64,000 bases of DNA, taken from assembly GCF_000426505.1 (NCBI RefSeq), contig NZ_AUFM01000015.1:372001-436000 (forward strand). Direction: 5' to 3'. Positions 35,599-44,636 of this stretch are shown in pieces. The position numbers and the translations under genes are program-made. Every line of letters starts with the position of its first letter. Within the stretch, counting starts at the first letter, position 1. The notes under the pieces were generated by a model. It had not been told where the DNA came from, ran no database searches, and saw only the letters and a list, made by a program, of their open reading frames with translations. Source of the stretch: Nisaea denitrificans DSM 18348 (GTDB taxonomy: Bacteria > Pseudomonadota > Alphaproteobacteria > Thalassobaculales > Thalassobaculaceae).

Positions 35599-36330
35599 TC
35601 AGCTCCCGATAGCGGCTTTCTGCAGGTCCACCAGCTCGCCGATGCCCTTGCGCGCAAGGCGCAGCATATCGGTGAAGGCGGCGTCCTCGAACGGCTCTTC
35701 TTCGGCGGTGGCCTGGATTTCGACGATACCGGCTGTGCCGGTCAGCACGAAATTCGCATCGGCCTCGGCATTGGAATCTTCCGGGTAATCGAGATCCAGC
35801 ACCGCTGTGCCCTGATAGATGCCGCAGGACACGGCCGCGACATGGTCGGTCAGCGGGATGTCTTTGAGGGCGCCGAGCTTGACCAGTTTCTGCAACGCGA
35901 GATGCAGGGCGACGAATGAGCCGGTAATTGCGGCTGTTCGGGTTCCGCCATCGGCCTGCAGAACGTCGCAATCGACTTTGATCTGGCGCTCGCCCATGGC
36001 CTTCAGGTCAGTGACCGCGCGCAGCGAGCGTCCGATCAGGCGCTGGATTTCCTGGGTCCGGCCGCTCTGTTTGCCGCGCGCCGCTTCCCGGTCGGTCCGT
36101 GTATGGGTCGATCGGGGAAGCATGCCGTATTCGGCAGTTACCCAGCCGGAGCCGGAATTGCGCAGGAACGGAGGGACCCGATCGTCGACCGAGGCGGTGC
36201 AGAGCACGTGCGTGTCGCCGAATTTGATGAGGCAGGACCCCTCGGCATATTTGGCAAAGCCCGGCTCAAGCGAGACCGCGCGCATATGGTCGGCGCTGCG
36301 CCCGGAAGGGCGTTTGGCTGTTCCGGTCAT
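35599..36330 (-). CDS. rph: Ribonuclease PH
   Basis: A 243-residue phosphorolytic 3' exoribonuclease that trims tRNA precursors. N-terminal [75 protein letters not shown] and [22 protein letters not shown] contain the phosphate-binding Arg residues and the RNase PH signature. Full length. Transcribed divergently from hrcA across 222 bp, a conserved alphaproteobacterial arrangement. Confidence 0.96.
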   Translation of the reverse strand: MTGTAKRPSGRSADHMRAVSLEPGFAKYAEGSCLIKFGDTHVLCTASVDDRVPPFLRNSGSGWVTAEYGMLPRSTHTRTDREAARGKQSGRTQEIQRLIGRSLRAVTDLKAMGERQIKVDCDVLQADGGTRTAAITGSFVALHLALQKLVKLGALKDIPLTDHVAAVSCGIYQGTAVLDLDYPEDSNAEADANFVLTGTAGIVEIQATAEEEPFEDAAFTDMLRLARKGIGELVDLQKAAIGS

Positions 36331-36455
36331 GACAATACTCCTGTTTTCCGGCCATTACGTGGCCCAGGCGGTGCGAGTCTGCACCAGCCATTGAATGTGT
36401 CTGTTCGAAAGCGCGCGCAACCTACTATCGGGTCCGGGATGCGTCCATGACTTTG

Positions 36456-36478
36456 CTTGGCACGGGGCTTGGCACGGG
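36456..36478. repeat. Two tandem copies of an 11-bp word in the rph-hrcA spacer
   Basis: CTTGGCACGGG occurs at 36456-36466 and again at 36468-36478, giving a 12-bp period. It lies about 40 bp upstream of the candidate hrcA promoter and could be an activator or repressor site, or simply a local duplication. Confidence 0.6.
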
Positions 36479-36517
36479 CCCGGATGCGGGAAAGGGGGTG
36501 CCATGCATTCTGTCGCA

Positions 36518-36546
36518 TTGACGGGCAGGGGGGCGCTCCCTAGATT
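36518..36546 (+). promoter_or_regulatory. Candidate hrcA promoter immediately before the start codon
   Basis: TTGACG (36518-36523), a 17-bp spacer and TAGATT (36541-36546) form a good housekeeping promoter. Transcription would begin at about 36553, which is the A of the hrcA ATG. No ribosome-binding sequence precedes the ATG, so a leaderless message is suggested. No CIRCE inverted repeat is seen nearby. Confidence 0.5.
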
Positions 36547-36552
36547 CCGGTC

Positions 36553-37608
36553 ATGGAACATATGTCAGGTATCGGTGCACTCAACGCCCGTTCGCGGGAA
36601 ATTCTGCAGCACATTGTCGATACATATGTCGAGACCGGCGAGCCGATAGGCTCGCGCACCATTTCCCGGCGTATTGGCGACGTGCTTTCCCCGGCGACTA
36701 TCCGCAACGTGATGGCGGACCTCGAAGAAGCCGGCCTGCTCTATGCCCCTCATACGTCTGCCGGGCGGCTGCCGACGGATCGTGGTCTACGGATCGTGGT
36801 CGACGGGTTGCTTGAAATTGGCGGTGATCTCACCGAGAGCGAGCGCGGAACGATCGATTCCATGCTCGGCGCCACCGGACGCGGCTACGATGAAGTCCTT
36901 GAGGAAGCAACCAGCGCGCTTGCCGGCCTCTCGGCCTGCGCCGGGCTGGTGATTTCCCCGAAATCTGACCCGTCCCTGCGCCATATCGAATTCGTGCCGC
37001 TGACGGCCGGCCGGGCGCTGGTGGTGCTGGTGAATGAGCTTGGCCTGGTAGAAAACCGGGTGATCGAGCTGCCGCCTGAAGTGCCGGCATCGGTTCTGGT
37101 TCAGGCAACGAATTTTCTGAACACCCGCTTCCACGGCGCCTCGATTGATCAGGCGCTCAAGGATATCAAGGCGGAGATGGAGCAGCGCCGGAGCGAGCTG
37201 GATGAGTTGACGGCGCGGGTGGTCGAAAATGGCCTTGCCCTGCTTGCCGGTGGTGGACCTGATAGCGGATCGCTGATCGTGCGCGGCCAATCCAAGTTGC
37301 TCGACGATGTGAATGCGGTCGAGGATCTGGAGCGGATCCGGCTTCTGTTTGATCAGCTTGAGCAAAAGCAGGGCATGTTGCGGCTGCTGCAGGCGACCGG
37401 GGATGCCGATGGGGTGCAGATTTTCATCGGCGCCGAGAACCAGCTATTCGATCACACAGGCTGCTCGATGATCCTCTCGCCCTACCGGGATACGAAGAAA
37501 CGGGTAGTCGGCGCCATCGGTGTGATCGGTCCGACTAGGATGAATTACGCCCGCATCATTCCCATGGTCGATTATACGGCCCGGCTGATCGGTCGTGTCA
37601 TCGGTTGA
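36553..37608 (+). CDS. hrcA: Heat-inducible transcription repressor HrcA
   Basis: A 351-residue repressor that binds CIRCE elements and is kept active by GroEL. The N-terminal winged helix reads LNARSREILQHIVDTYVETGEPIGSRTISR and SPATIRNVMADLEEAGLLYAPHTSAGRLPTDRGLR. The C-terminal part includes GAENQLFDHTGCSMILSPYRD and GVIGPTRMNYARIIPMVDYTA. No CIRCE sequence was found in the window, so its target (probably groESL) lies elsewhere. Start at 36553 or the ATG at 36562. grpE follows after 119 bp. Confidence 0.95.
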   Translation: MEHMSGIGALNARSREILQHIVDTYVETGEPIGSRTISRRIGDVLSPATIRNVMADLEEAGLLYAPHTSAGRLPTDRGLRIVVDGLLEIGGDLTESERGTIDSMLGATGRGYDEVLEEATSALAGLSACAGLVISPKSDPSLRHIEFVPLTAGRALVVLVNELGLVENRVIELPPEVPASVLVQATNFLNTRFHGASIDQALKDIKAEMEQRRSELDELTARVVENGLALLAGGGPDSGSLIVRGQSKLLDDVNAVEDLERIRLLFDQLEQKQGMLRLLQATGDADGVQIFIGAENQLFDHTGCSMILSPYRDTKKRVVGAIGVIGPTRMNYARIIPMVDYTARLIGRVIG

Positions 37609-37727
37609 TTGCAGGGCCCAGCCGGGGTAAAGCAGGCTCTGCAGGCCCGGAATGATTGATTTCCCGTTCCGGTCGCCCACATTTGGGCCTGACTTTCAGG
37701 ATCTACAGACGAGAAAGAGCCGGGATT

Positions 37728-38351
37728 ATGGCCGAAGACGACAAGAAAACAGAGCAGCACGCCAATCAGGACGCGGAGCCGCTGGTCAATCCGGATGACG
37801 GCATCATCGACATGGACGCCCTGACAGGCGGTGAAGCGCCACAGGAAGCGGATGCGGATTCCGATGAGGATAGTGAGGCTCAGCAGCTGAAAGACCAGCT
37901 GATGCGGACTCTGGCCGAGCTCGAAAACACGCGGAAGCGGGCGGAGCGTGACATCGCCCATGCGCGCAAATTCGCCATTACTGATTTCGCGCGTGACCTG
38001 CTCAGTGCTTCCGACAATCTCCGCCGCGCCGTTGAATCAGCTCCGGAAGACCGGGACGAGCTGGATATCACGCTGAAGAACCTGGTGATCGGCGTCGAGA
38101 TGACCGAGAAGGAAATGCTCGGTGCGTTCGAGAAGCACGGCATCCGCAAGATCGACCCGATGGGCGAGAAGTTCGACTACAACCTGCATCAGGCGATGTT
38201 CGAGGTTCCGGATGCGAACAGTGAGCCGGGCACCGTGGTTCAGGTAATGCAGCCGGGTTACGTGCTGCAGGACCGGTTGTTACGTGCCGCGATGGTCGGG
38301 GTCTCGAAGAGCCCCGAGGCGCAAAAGGAACATGTCGACACAACGGCCTGA
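37728..38351 (+). CDS. grpE: Nucleotide exchange factor GrpE
   Basis: A 207-residue dimeric co-chaperone that releases ADP from DnaK. A long acidic N-terminal tail (residues 1-60) is followed by the coiled coil (EAQQLKDQLMRTLAELENTRKRAERDIAHARKFA). The C-terminal beta domain contains KHGIRKIDPMGEKFDYNLHQAMFEVPD, GTVVQVMQPGYVLQDRLLRAAMVGVSK. ATG 37728 chosen; the upstream frame extension lacks family similarity. Its stop codon lies inside the first unit of a 19-bp tandem repeat. An antisense gene separates it from dnaK. Confidence 0.95.
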   Translation: MAEDDKKTEQHANQDAEPLVNPDDGIIDMDALTGGEAPQEADADSDEDSEAQQLKDQLMRTLAELENTRKRAERDIAHARKFAITDFARDLLSASDNLRRAVESAPEDRDELDITLKNLVIGVEMTEKEMLGAFEKHGIRKIDPMGEKFDYNLHQAMFEVPDANSEPGTVVQVMQPGYVLQDRLLRAAMVGVSKSPEAQKEHVDTTA

Positions 38352-38408
38352 CTTCAGATTGCAGGCCTGACCACAGAGCTGGGGCCTGATTCCAGAATTG
38401 GGGCCTAG
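38345..38408. repeat. 19-bp direct tandem repeat, three units plus a partial, starting at the grpE stop codon
   Basis: Units at 38345-38363, 38364-38382 and 38383-38401 each start with GGCCTGA, and a partial GGCCTAG follows at 38402-38408. The distal 12 bases are more variable (core CAGA is kept), with unit 2 and unit 3 sharing 14 of 19 bases. The first unit provides the grpE stop (TGA), and the last overlaps the convergent DUF1848 stop. Confidence 0.8.
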
Positions 38409-39292
38409 CCGACCTGCGCCGGAAGCAAAGTCTCTCCGGCGGGGTCGTGGCGCTTCAGAGCGTCCTTTGCCCGCTGCCGGTTTCCGACCGCATAACAATA
38501 GACGCAGCCGTGCGGGCAACTGTCATAGCCCCCGATATCGCGGGATTCCGCACAGAGGCAGCCCGGGCGGTTGCCTTTCTGGCGGGACTTGAACGGCTGT
38601 CCCGCAATATCCGCCAGACGCTCCGCGTCGATGCATCTTGCGGGCTTCAGGCCATCGGTGAGCAGGGCCGGCTGGGAGCAGAGCGTTGCTGTCATGCCGA
38701 CGTCAGCCGCAAGAGCGGCAAGATCACCCAGCAATGCGATCTTCTCGTCCTCCGCCGGATCCCACCATGTGAAACCTGCGCGTTCGGCACTGTCATCCGT
38801 GTTCCGGCGGGTCTTGCGATAGATATGCGCGGCCGAGAGCGTGACCTCGTCGACGGAGCCGCGCAGCGTGGCGGCAAGCGCGGCAAAATTCTCGCGATGA
38901 AAATCGGCAGGCGTCAGGCTGGACCAGAACACCGGATCATAGCGCCAGACTACAGCGCGCGGCCCAAACCGGTCCGCCAGCGCTCTGATATCGTCGAGCG
39001 CCGTTGTTACCGGGGGTACACTGGTTTCAAGCGCGGTGGGGTACCCCGTCACAGTATATTGCACCACGAAAGGCACGCCGTTCCTGGCAAGCCAGCCAAA
39101 AATGTCGCGCGCGGGCCGGGCATTTCTGGTCCAGAATACAAACCCGTCGACATCCTTTCCCGTCAGGGCGACCCGTGACGGCTTGCCTCCATGAGGATTG
39201 GGCACGACTGCATATCCGGCATCGAGCCGGGCCCGCAGCCAGTCACTGTAAAAGGCAGGGATATCGGTCCGGTAGCTTGCTGAAATGATCAT
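38405..39292 (-). CDS. DUF1848 family protein with radical-SAM-like cysteine motif
   Basis: A 295-residue protein beginning IISASYRTDIPAFYSDWL, the DUF1848 signature. Middle motifs include FWTRNARP and VWRYDPVF. Near the C-terminus it has Cys245 and Cys247 (CLCAES) and Cys259, Cys263, Cys266 in CPHGCVYCYA. The last three have the CxxxCxxC spacing that binds 4Fe-4S in radical SAM enzymes, but at the opposite end from usual. Function unknown. ATG 39292 matches the family start; a GTG at 39331 is possible. It lies antisense between grpE and dnaK. Confidence 0.85.
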   Translation of the reverse strand: MIISASYRTDIPAFYSDWLRARLDAGYAVVPNPHGGKPSRVALTGKDVDGFVFWTRNARPARDIFGWLARNGVPFVVQYTVTGYPTALETSVPPVTTALDDIRALADRFGPRAVVWRYDPVFWSSLTPADFHRENFAALAATLRGSVDEVTLSAAHIYRKTRRNTDDSAERAGFTWWDPAEDEKIALLGDLAALAADVGMTATLCSQPALLTDGLKPARCIDAERLADIAGQPFKSRQKGNRPGCLCAESRDIGGYDSCPHGCVYCYAVGNRQRAKDALKRHDPAGETLLPAQVG

Positions 39293-39360
39293 CCGGGCGC
39301 AGATTCTCGAAAAATGATGGGTTTCATCCACATTCTGATGCGAAATCCTATCCCACTTGG

Positions 39361-39389
39361 TTGCAGCGCGGCCAGACCCCGCCTATATA
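39361..39389 (+). promoter_or_regulatory. Candidate dnaK promoter
   Basis: TTGCAG (39361-39366), a 17-bp spacer and TATATA (39384-39389) fit a housekeeping promoter about 80 bp before the dnaK ATG. The preceding CTTGG and the CCTATAT at 39382-39388 resemble alphaproteobacterial RpoH elements, though their spacing (22 bp) is longer than usual. Heat control is plausible but not shown. Confidence 0.45.
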
Positions 39390-39470
39390 GCGGGTTGCCA
39401 AACACACCAATCGGGAACGGATGCGGCGCTTTCATAAGGCCGCTGGCGTTTGCTGAAGGATGAGGAAAAC

Positions 39471-41414
39471 ATGAGCAAAGTAATCGGTATCGACCTCGGG
39501 ACCACGAACTCCTGTATCGCGTTCATGGACGGCAAGGACGCGAAAGTCATTGAAAACGCTGAAGGCGCGCGCACCACGCCGTCGATGGTTGCCTTCGCTG
39601 AAAGCGGCGAACGGCTCGTCGGTCAGGCTGCGAAGCGACAGGCAGTGACCAACCCGGAAAACACCCTGTTCGCGATCAAGCGCCTGATTGGCCGCCGGTT
39701 CGACGACAAGGCCTCCAAACGCTTCAACGATCTCGTTCCCTACGAGGTTGTCGCTGGCGAGAACGGCGATGCCTGGGTCCAGAGCCGTGGCGAGAAGTAC
39801 AGCCCGAGCCAGGTTTCCAGCTTCACCCTTCGTAAGCTGAAGGAAGACGCGGAAGCTTATCTGGGCGATACGGTCGACCAAGCCGTGATCACGGTGCCTG
39901 CCTACTTCAACGATGCCCAGCGTCAGGCGACCAAAGACGCCGGCAAGATCGCGGGCCTTGAAGTCCTGCGCATCATCAACGAGCCGACGGCAGCCGCGCT
40001 GGCCTATGGCCTCGACAAGAAGAACACCGGCATCATCGCGGTTTATGACCTTGGTGGCGGTACCTTCGACGTTTCCATCCTGGAAATCGGCGATGGCGTG
40101 TTCGAGGTGAAGTCGACCAACGGCGACACCTTCCTCGGCGGTGAAGACTTTGACCAGCGGGTCATCGATTATCTCGCCGACGAGTTCAAGAAAGAGAACG
40201 GCATTGACCTGCGCCAGGACAAGCTTGCGCTGCAGCGTCTGAAGGAAGCTGGTGAAAAGGCCAAGATCGAGCTCTCCAGCTCGATGCAGACGGAAATTAA
40301 CCTGCCTTTCGTTACTGCGGATCAGAGCGGTCCGAAGCACCTGAACATCAAGCTGACCCGGGCAAAGCTCGAAGCGCTTGTGGACGATCTGGTGCAGCGT
40401 ACGGTCGATCCGTGCAAGGCGGCTCTCAAGGATGCGGGCGTCAGCGCCGGCGAGATCGACGAAGTGATCCTGGTCGGCGGTATGACCCGCATGCCGAAGA
40501 TCGCGGAGACGGTGAAGAGCTTCTTTGGCCGTGAGCCGCATCGCGGCGTGAACCCGGACGAAGTCGTGGCGCTCGGCGCGGCGATCCAGGCCGGCGTGCT
40601 TAAGGGCGACGTCAAGGACGTCCTGCTGCTCGACGTGACCCCGCTGTCGCTCGGCATCGAGACCTTGGGCGGTGTCTTCACCCGTCTGATCGATCGCAAC
40701 ACAACGATCCCGACGAAGAAGAGCCAGACCTTCTCTACCGCTGAAGATAATCAGACCGCGGTTACCATCCGGGTATTCCAGGGTGAGCGCGAGATGGCGG
40801 CGGACAACAAGGTCCTCGGCCAGTTCGATCTGGTGGGCATCCCGGGCGCTCCGCGCGGCATTCCTCAGATCGAGGTGACCTTCGACATCGATGCCAACGG
40901 TATCGTCAACGTGTCCGCCAAGGACAAGGCGACCGGCAAGGAGCAGCAGATCCGCATCCAGGCCTCCGGTGGTCTGACCGATGACGATATCGAACGGATG
41001 GTTCAGGAAGCTGAAGCCAATTCCGAAAGCGACAAGGCCCGGCGCGAGAGTGTCGAGGTGAAGAACCAGGCCGATAGTGCGATCCACGGCACGGAGAAGA
41101 TGCTCGCCGATCACGGCGACAAGATCTCCGAGGAAGACCGCCGCGAGATCGACGAGCAAATGGCTGCCTTGAAGACAGCCATGGAAGGTGACGACGTCGC
41201 CGACATCAAAGCCAAGATGGATGCACTCCAGCAGGCGTCGATGAAGCTCGGCGAGGCGATGTACAAGGCCTCGCAGGAAGCCGGCCCCGACGCGGCTGCC
41301 GGTGATGCTGGTGAGAGTGCCGGTGGCGATGACGGTTCTGCGGCGAGCGACGATGTCGTCGACGCGGACTTCGAAGAAGTCGACGATCAGAACCGCGACA
41401 ACAAGTCCGCCTGA
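39471..41414 (+). CDS. dnaK: Chaperone DnaK (Hsp70)
   Basis: A 647-residue Hsp70. The ATPase domain starts [18 protein letters not shown] and includes [43 protein letters not shown] and [22 protein letters not shown]. The substrate domain has [16 protein letters not shown], and the C-terminal lid ends in an acidic tail (DADFEEVDD). ATG 39471 preceded by AAGGATGAGGAAAAC gives the standard N-terminus. It works with DnaJ (125 bp downstream) and GrpE. Confidence 0.97.
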   Translation: MSKVIGIDLGTTNSCIAFMDGKDAKVIENAEGARTTPSMVAFAESGERLVGQAAKRQAVTNPENTLFAIKRLIGRRFDDKASKRFNDLVPYEVVAGENGDAWVQSRGEKYSPSQVSSFTLRKLKEDAEAYLGDTVDQAVITVPAYFNDAQRQATKDAGKIAGLEVLRIINEPTAAALAYGLDKKNTGIIAVYDLGGGTFDVSILEIGDGVFEVKSTNGDTFLGGEDFDQRVIDYLADEFKKENGIDLRQDKLALQRLKEAGEKAKIELSSSMQTEINLPFVTADQSGPKHLNIKLTRAKLEALVDDLVQRTVDPCKAALKDAGVSAGEIDEVILVGGMTRMPKIAETVKSFFGREPHRGVNPDEVVALGAAIQAGVLKGDVKDVLLLDVTPLSLGIETLGGVFTRLIDRNTTIPTKKSQTFSTAEDNQTAVTIRVFQGEREMAADNKVLGQFDLVGIPGAPRGIPQIEVTFDIDANGIVNVSAKDKATGKEQQIRIQASGGLTDDDIERMVQEAEANSESDKARRESVEVKNQADSAIHGTEKMLADHGDKISEEDRREIDEQMAALKTAMEGDDVADIKAKMDALQQASMKLGEAMYKASQEAGPDAAAGDAGESAGGDDGSAASDDVVDADFEEVDDQNRDNKSA

Positions 41415-41539
41415 TCCCAACGGTCCGGGCGAAGGAGCCGATGATACTGCGGCATACTTCGCCCGTTTCCGACCAGGAACGGCAAACGGCAGATAGATTT
41501 GCCGGACTGCCGACACCGTTGCGGGGACAATGACGCGCT

Positions 41540-42661
41540 ATGGCTAAAAGAGATTATTACGAAGTTCTGGGGGTCGAACGCGGCGCTTCGGATGCGGAAA
41601 TGAAATCCGTATACCGCAAGCTGGCGATGCAGTACCACCCGGATAGAAACCCCGATAATCCCGACGCCGAAGCCAAGTTCAAGGAGTTGAACGAGGCCTA
41701 TGACGTCCTGAAAGACGAGCAGAAGCGGGCAGCATATGACCGCTTCGGGCACGATGCCTTCGAAGGTGGTATGGGCGGCGGCGGTGCTGGCGGTGCCGGG
41801 TTCGGCGGCTTTGCCGATATCTTCGACGAGATGTTCGGAGATTTCATGGGTGGCCGTCGCGGTGGCGGCGGTCGGCGTGGCTCTGACCTGCGCTACAATA
41901 TGGCCATCAGCCTCGAAGAGGCCTTCAAGGGCAAGCAGACCGAGATCCATATTCCCAGCTCCGTCCAGTGCGACGAGTGCAATGGTTCCGGTGCGGAAAA
42001 AGGCAGCGAACCTGTCACCTGTACGACCTGTCACGGTCACGGCAAGGTGCGGGCCCAGCAGGGTTTTTTCACTATCGAGCGGACCTGCCCCCATTGCGGA
42101 GGTAATGGCACGCGGATTGAGAAGCCGTGCAAGAGCTGTGGCGGCAATGGCCGGGTTCAGAAGGAAAAGACCCTGTCGGTCAATATTCCGGCGGGTGTTG
42201 AGGACGGCACGCGTATTCGCTTGAGCGGAGAGGGCGAGGCCGGTCCACGTGGCACGACGCCAGGCGATCTCTACCTGTTTCTCGCAATCGCTGACCATCC
42301 GATCTTTCAGCGTGAGGGAGCGGATATCTACTGCCGCGTTCCATTGCCGATGACCACAGCCGCACTTGGCGGCCAGATCGAGGTCCCGACGATCGAAGGC
42401 GGGCGTGCCCGTATCACCGTCGGTGCTGGAACCCAGAGCGGCAAACAGTTCAGGCTGAAGGGCAAAGGCATGTCCGTGCTCCGCAGCCCGGCCCGGGGCG
42501 ATCAATATGTCGAAGTGATTGTCGAGACTCCGGTTAACCTCAATAAGCGCCAGCAGGAGCTTCTCGAGGAATTTGCCGCCGGTCAGAACGAGAAGACCAG
42601 CCCGCAATCAGCTGGCTTCTTTGATCGGGTGAAGGAACTCTGGGACGATCTCAGGGACTGA
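41540..42661 (+). CDS. dnaJ: Chaperone DnaJ (Hsp40)
   Basis: A 373-residue type I J-protein. The J domain (residues 1-70) has the HPD motif in [13 protein letters not shown] Gly-rich region (about 75-110) follows. The zinc region has four CxxCxGxG repeats: [24 protein letters not shown] and CKSCGGNG. The C-terminal client domains and tail (ELWDDLRD) are complete. The 3' end from codon 326 onward is partly duplicated downstream at 42841-43055. Confidence 0.97.
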   Translation: MAKRDYYEVLGVERGASDAEMKSVYRKLAMQYHPDRNPDNPDAEAKFKELNEAYDVLKDEQKRAAYDRFGHDAFEGGMGGGGAGGAGFGGFADIFDEMFGDFMGGRRGGGGRRGSDLRYNMAISLEEAFKGKQTEIHIPSSVQCDECNGSGAEKGSEPVTCTTCHGHGKVRAQQGFFTIERTCPHCGGNGTRIEKPCKSCGGNGRVQKEKTLSVNIPAGVEDGTRIRLSGEGEAGPRGTTPGDLYLFLAIADHPIFQREGADIYCRVPLPMTTAALGGQIEVPTIEGGRARITVGAGTQSGKQFRLKGKGMSVLRSPARGDQYVEVIVETPVNLNKRQQELLEEFAAGQNEKTSPQSAGFFDRVKELWDDLRD

Positions 42662-42691
42662 TTTTATCTCACAGAGCACTTCGAGCGTGTG

Positions 42692-42719
42692 AACGCCGGT
42701 CCAATGGGCCGGCGTTTTT
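42692..42719 (+). terminator. Intrinsic terminator of dnaJ
   Basis: AACGCCGG (42692-42699) pairs with CCGGCGTT (42709-42716), and inner TCC/GGG can extend the stem to about 11 bp. TTTTT follows. It starts 31 bp after the dnaJ stop and a degenerate second copy exists at about 43020-43050. Confidence 0.85.
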
Positions 42720-42840
42720 CGTATGGCCACGATGCTGTCAGCTGTTCGAGTTATTGCGATCAGGGCAAAGGGGGGCGGGCAGCCGTTCTTCACCAATGAA
42801 CGGACCCCGCAGCTCGGGCCTGGCCGATCAATAGGCCGGC

Positions 42841-43055
42841 GTGATTGTTGAAACTCGGATCAATCTGGATAAGTGCCAGCAGGAGATCCTCGAGGACTGT
42901 GCCGACGGGCAGAGCGAGAAGACCAGCCCGCAATCAGCCGGCCACGTTGTCCGGTTCGCGGAGCTTCTGGGACGATCTCAGGGACTGACTTTACCGCCAC
43001 GAGAGCATTCTGAGCGCTTGAACACCGGCCCAATGGGGCGGCGTTTTTCGTAGGG
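42841..43055 (+). pseudogene. Degenerate duplicate of the dnaJ 3' end and its terminator
   Basis: This segment aligns with 42515-42726 (dnaJ codon 326 to beyond the terminator). Two blocks are identical: 42590-42612 with 42916-42938 (23 bp) and 42640-42661 with 42967-42988 (22 bp). In between, many substitutions and a one-base insertion shift the frame, so the copy misses the LWDDLRD stop and reads on to 43053. It has no J domain or zinc region and cannot make a DnaJ. The terminator hairpin is also repeated, less perfectly. The 114 bp between the copies (42727-42840) hold nothing recognisable. Confidence 0.85.
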
Positions 43056-43087
43056 CCTCGCTCTAAAATGGTAGTTTGCCATACTAT

Positions 43088-43107
43088 AAAAAACAGGGGA
43101 TGCCCCC
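43088..43107 (-). terminator. Weak intrinsic terminator of the PadR gene
   Basis: On the minus strand GGGG-loop-CCCC (43106-43096 region) is followed by TGTTTTTTATAG. The stem is only 4-5 bp, but the T-tract is good and it lies about 30 bp past the PadR stop. Confidence 0.4.
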
Positions 43108-43134
43108 GGTATTCCCGGTACTATTTACTTCTAA

Positions 43135-43671
43135 CTATCTGTTGTTTCTGGATTCTATGTCGATCGCCGTTGCGATGGCACGACCCTCGTGGCGAAGGAA
43201 CTCCAGCCCTGCGCGACGCACCGCCAGGGCGTAGCGCACTGTGAAGCGTTCGGTATTAGTCATGGATTGAAGGGGTAAGGCCAGAAGTGCCCGGATCTCC
43301 TGGTTGAGGGCCCCGGCCCTCTCCTCGATGAGGCGTACGGTTTCTTCCGGACCGGCGCTTTCGGAGAAATAGACAGCGGCCAGGAAATCGGACCTCAGTC
43401 GCTCACCCGCTCCTGCTTCCTGCACCTTTTGACGTAACATAGTACGTCCGAGGTCGGTAATGGCGAATGTGCGGCTGTCGAGGGACCCATTTGCCGATCC
43501 AGTCTCGGTAATGGCGCCGCGCGCCTTCAGCTTGCTCAATGCCGGGTAGAGACTACCTGTGCTGACTGACTGAAAATGGGCAAAATCGCTATTGATCCGG
43601 CGACGGACCTGATAGCCGTTCGCAGGGCTCTTCGACAAGGCACCAAGGATAATATCACTGATTTCAAACAT
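43135..43671 (-). CDS. PadR family transcriptional regulator
   Basis: A 178-residue regulator with an N-terminal PadR winged helix: ISDIILGALSKSPANGYQVRRRINSDF, then the YPALSKLKARGAITE recognition region. A C-terminal helical domain follows (SAGPEETVRLIEERAGALNQEIRALL), as in the longer PadR subfamily whose members often bind aromatic or cationic ligands. No obvious target lies next to it; it is divergent from dapB across 146 bp. It sits next to the dnaJ duplication, so the segment may be a rearrangement scar. Confidence 0.87.
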   Translation of the reverse strand: MFEISDIILGALSKSPANGYQVRRRINSDFAHFQSVSTGSLYPALSKLKARGAITETGSANGSLDSRTFAITDLGRTMLRQKVQEAGAGERLRSDFLAAVYFSESAGPEETVRLIEERAGALNQEIRALLALPLQSMTNTERFTVRYALAVRRAGLEFLRHEGRAIATAIDIESRNNR

Positions 43672-43817
43672 GATTTCAGCTCGATATATCAGGAAGAAAA
43701 CGGAAAAGCGAGCCTTATGTTGCGTTGAGCCCGAGGGGAGAACAAGCAGGCTCGACAGGTGCGGGAAAGCAGGTTAGGACCATCAGGAGCAGTGGCTGAC
43801 CATTCAGGAGAGCGTCG

Positions 43818-44624
43818 ATGGGCACGACAAAGATCGGAATCATGGGGGTCGCCGGTTTTATGGGCCGGATGATTGCCAAACAGGTCCATGAGCACCCAAA
43901 AGCGGTGATCTCCGGCGGCACTGTTCTCCAGGGTAGTGCTGAAGAAGGCATTGAAATCGCAACACTTTGTCAGTTGCACGGCGAGATGGTCAAAACTGTC
44001 TCGGACCCACGTTCAGTCATTTCTGCATCTGATGTGGTGATCGATTTCACGCTTCCCGAGGTGACCGTCGCGCATGCCCGGATCGCGGCAGAATGCGGCA
44101 CGGCGTTCGTTGCGGGCACAACCGGCCTGACGTCGCAGCAGGAAGCGGATCTTGCCGAGGCGGCTAAAACCATCCCGCTGGTCTATGCGCCGAACATGAG
44201 CCTTGGGGTTAACCTGCTGTTCGACCTGGTGAAGAAGGTCGCGGCTGCTCTGGACGATAGTTACGATATCGAAATAGTAGAGATGCATCACAAGCGGAAG
44301 ATTGATGCCCCATCGGGGACGGCACTCGGCCTCGGCAAGGCCGCCGCGGCCGGTCGGGGCGTTTCGTTCGACGAGAAAGGGGTGCTGTCACGGGAAGGCA
44401 TCACGGGCGCGCGTGAAGAGGGCCAGATCGGCTTTGCCACCCTGCGTGGCGGCGACGTGGTTGGTGAGCACACGGTGATCTTCGCCGGCCCGAACGAGCG
44501 GATCGAGCTTACGCACAAGGCTGCAAGCCGGGATATTTTTGCGGCTGGGGCCGTGCGTGCGGGTATCTGGGCCGCCGGACGCAAGCCTGGGTTCTATTCC
44601 ATGACGGACGTGCTCGGAATCTGA
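43818..44624 (+). CDS. dapB: 4-hydroxy-tetrahydrodipicolinate reductase
   Basis: A 268-residue NAD(P)H-dependent reductase in the diaminopimelate/lysine pathway. The Rossmann motif IMGVAGFMGRMIAKQV is at the N-terminus. VIDFTLPE and FVAGTTGLTSQQ line the nucleotide site. EIVEMHHKRKIDAPSGTALGLGKAAA is the catalytic and substrate-binding signature with its His-His and Lys. A CAGGAGAGCGTCG leader supports the start. GrpE/dnaJ-dapB proximity is common in alphaproteobacteria. Confidence 0.95.
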   Translation: MGTTKIGIMGVAGFMGRMIAKQVHEHPKAVISGGTVLQGSAEEGIEIATLCQLHGEMVKTVSDPRSVISASDVVIDFTLPEVTVAHARIAAECGTAFVAGTTGLTSQQEADLAEAAKTIPLVYAPNMSLGVNLLFDLVKKVAAALDDSYDIEIVEMHHKRKIDAPSGTALGLGKAAAAGRGVSFDEKGVLSREGITGAREEGQIGFATLRGGDVVGEHTVIFAGPNERIELTHKAASRDIFAAGAVRAGIWAAGRKPGFYSMTDVLGI

Positions 44625-44636
44625 CGCAAAAGCGCG

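Noticed and set aside
36331-36552. Possible CIRCE operator upstream of hrcA
   Set aside because: No TTAGCACTC-N9-GAGTGCTAA-like inverted repeat is present here or before grpE, dnaK or dnaJ.
39432-41516. A 694-codon open frame opposite dnaK
   Set aside because: Antisense frames opposite dnaK are a well-known artefact that once led to false dehydrogenase annotations; no independent support here.
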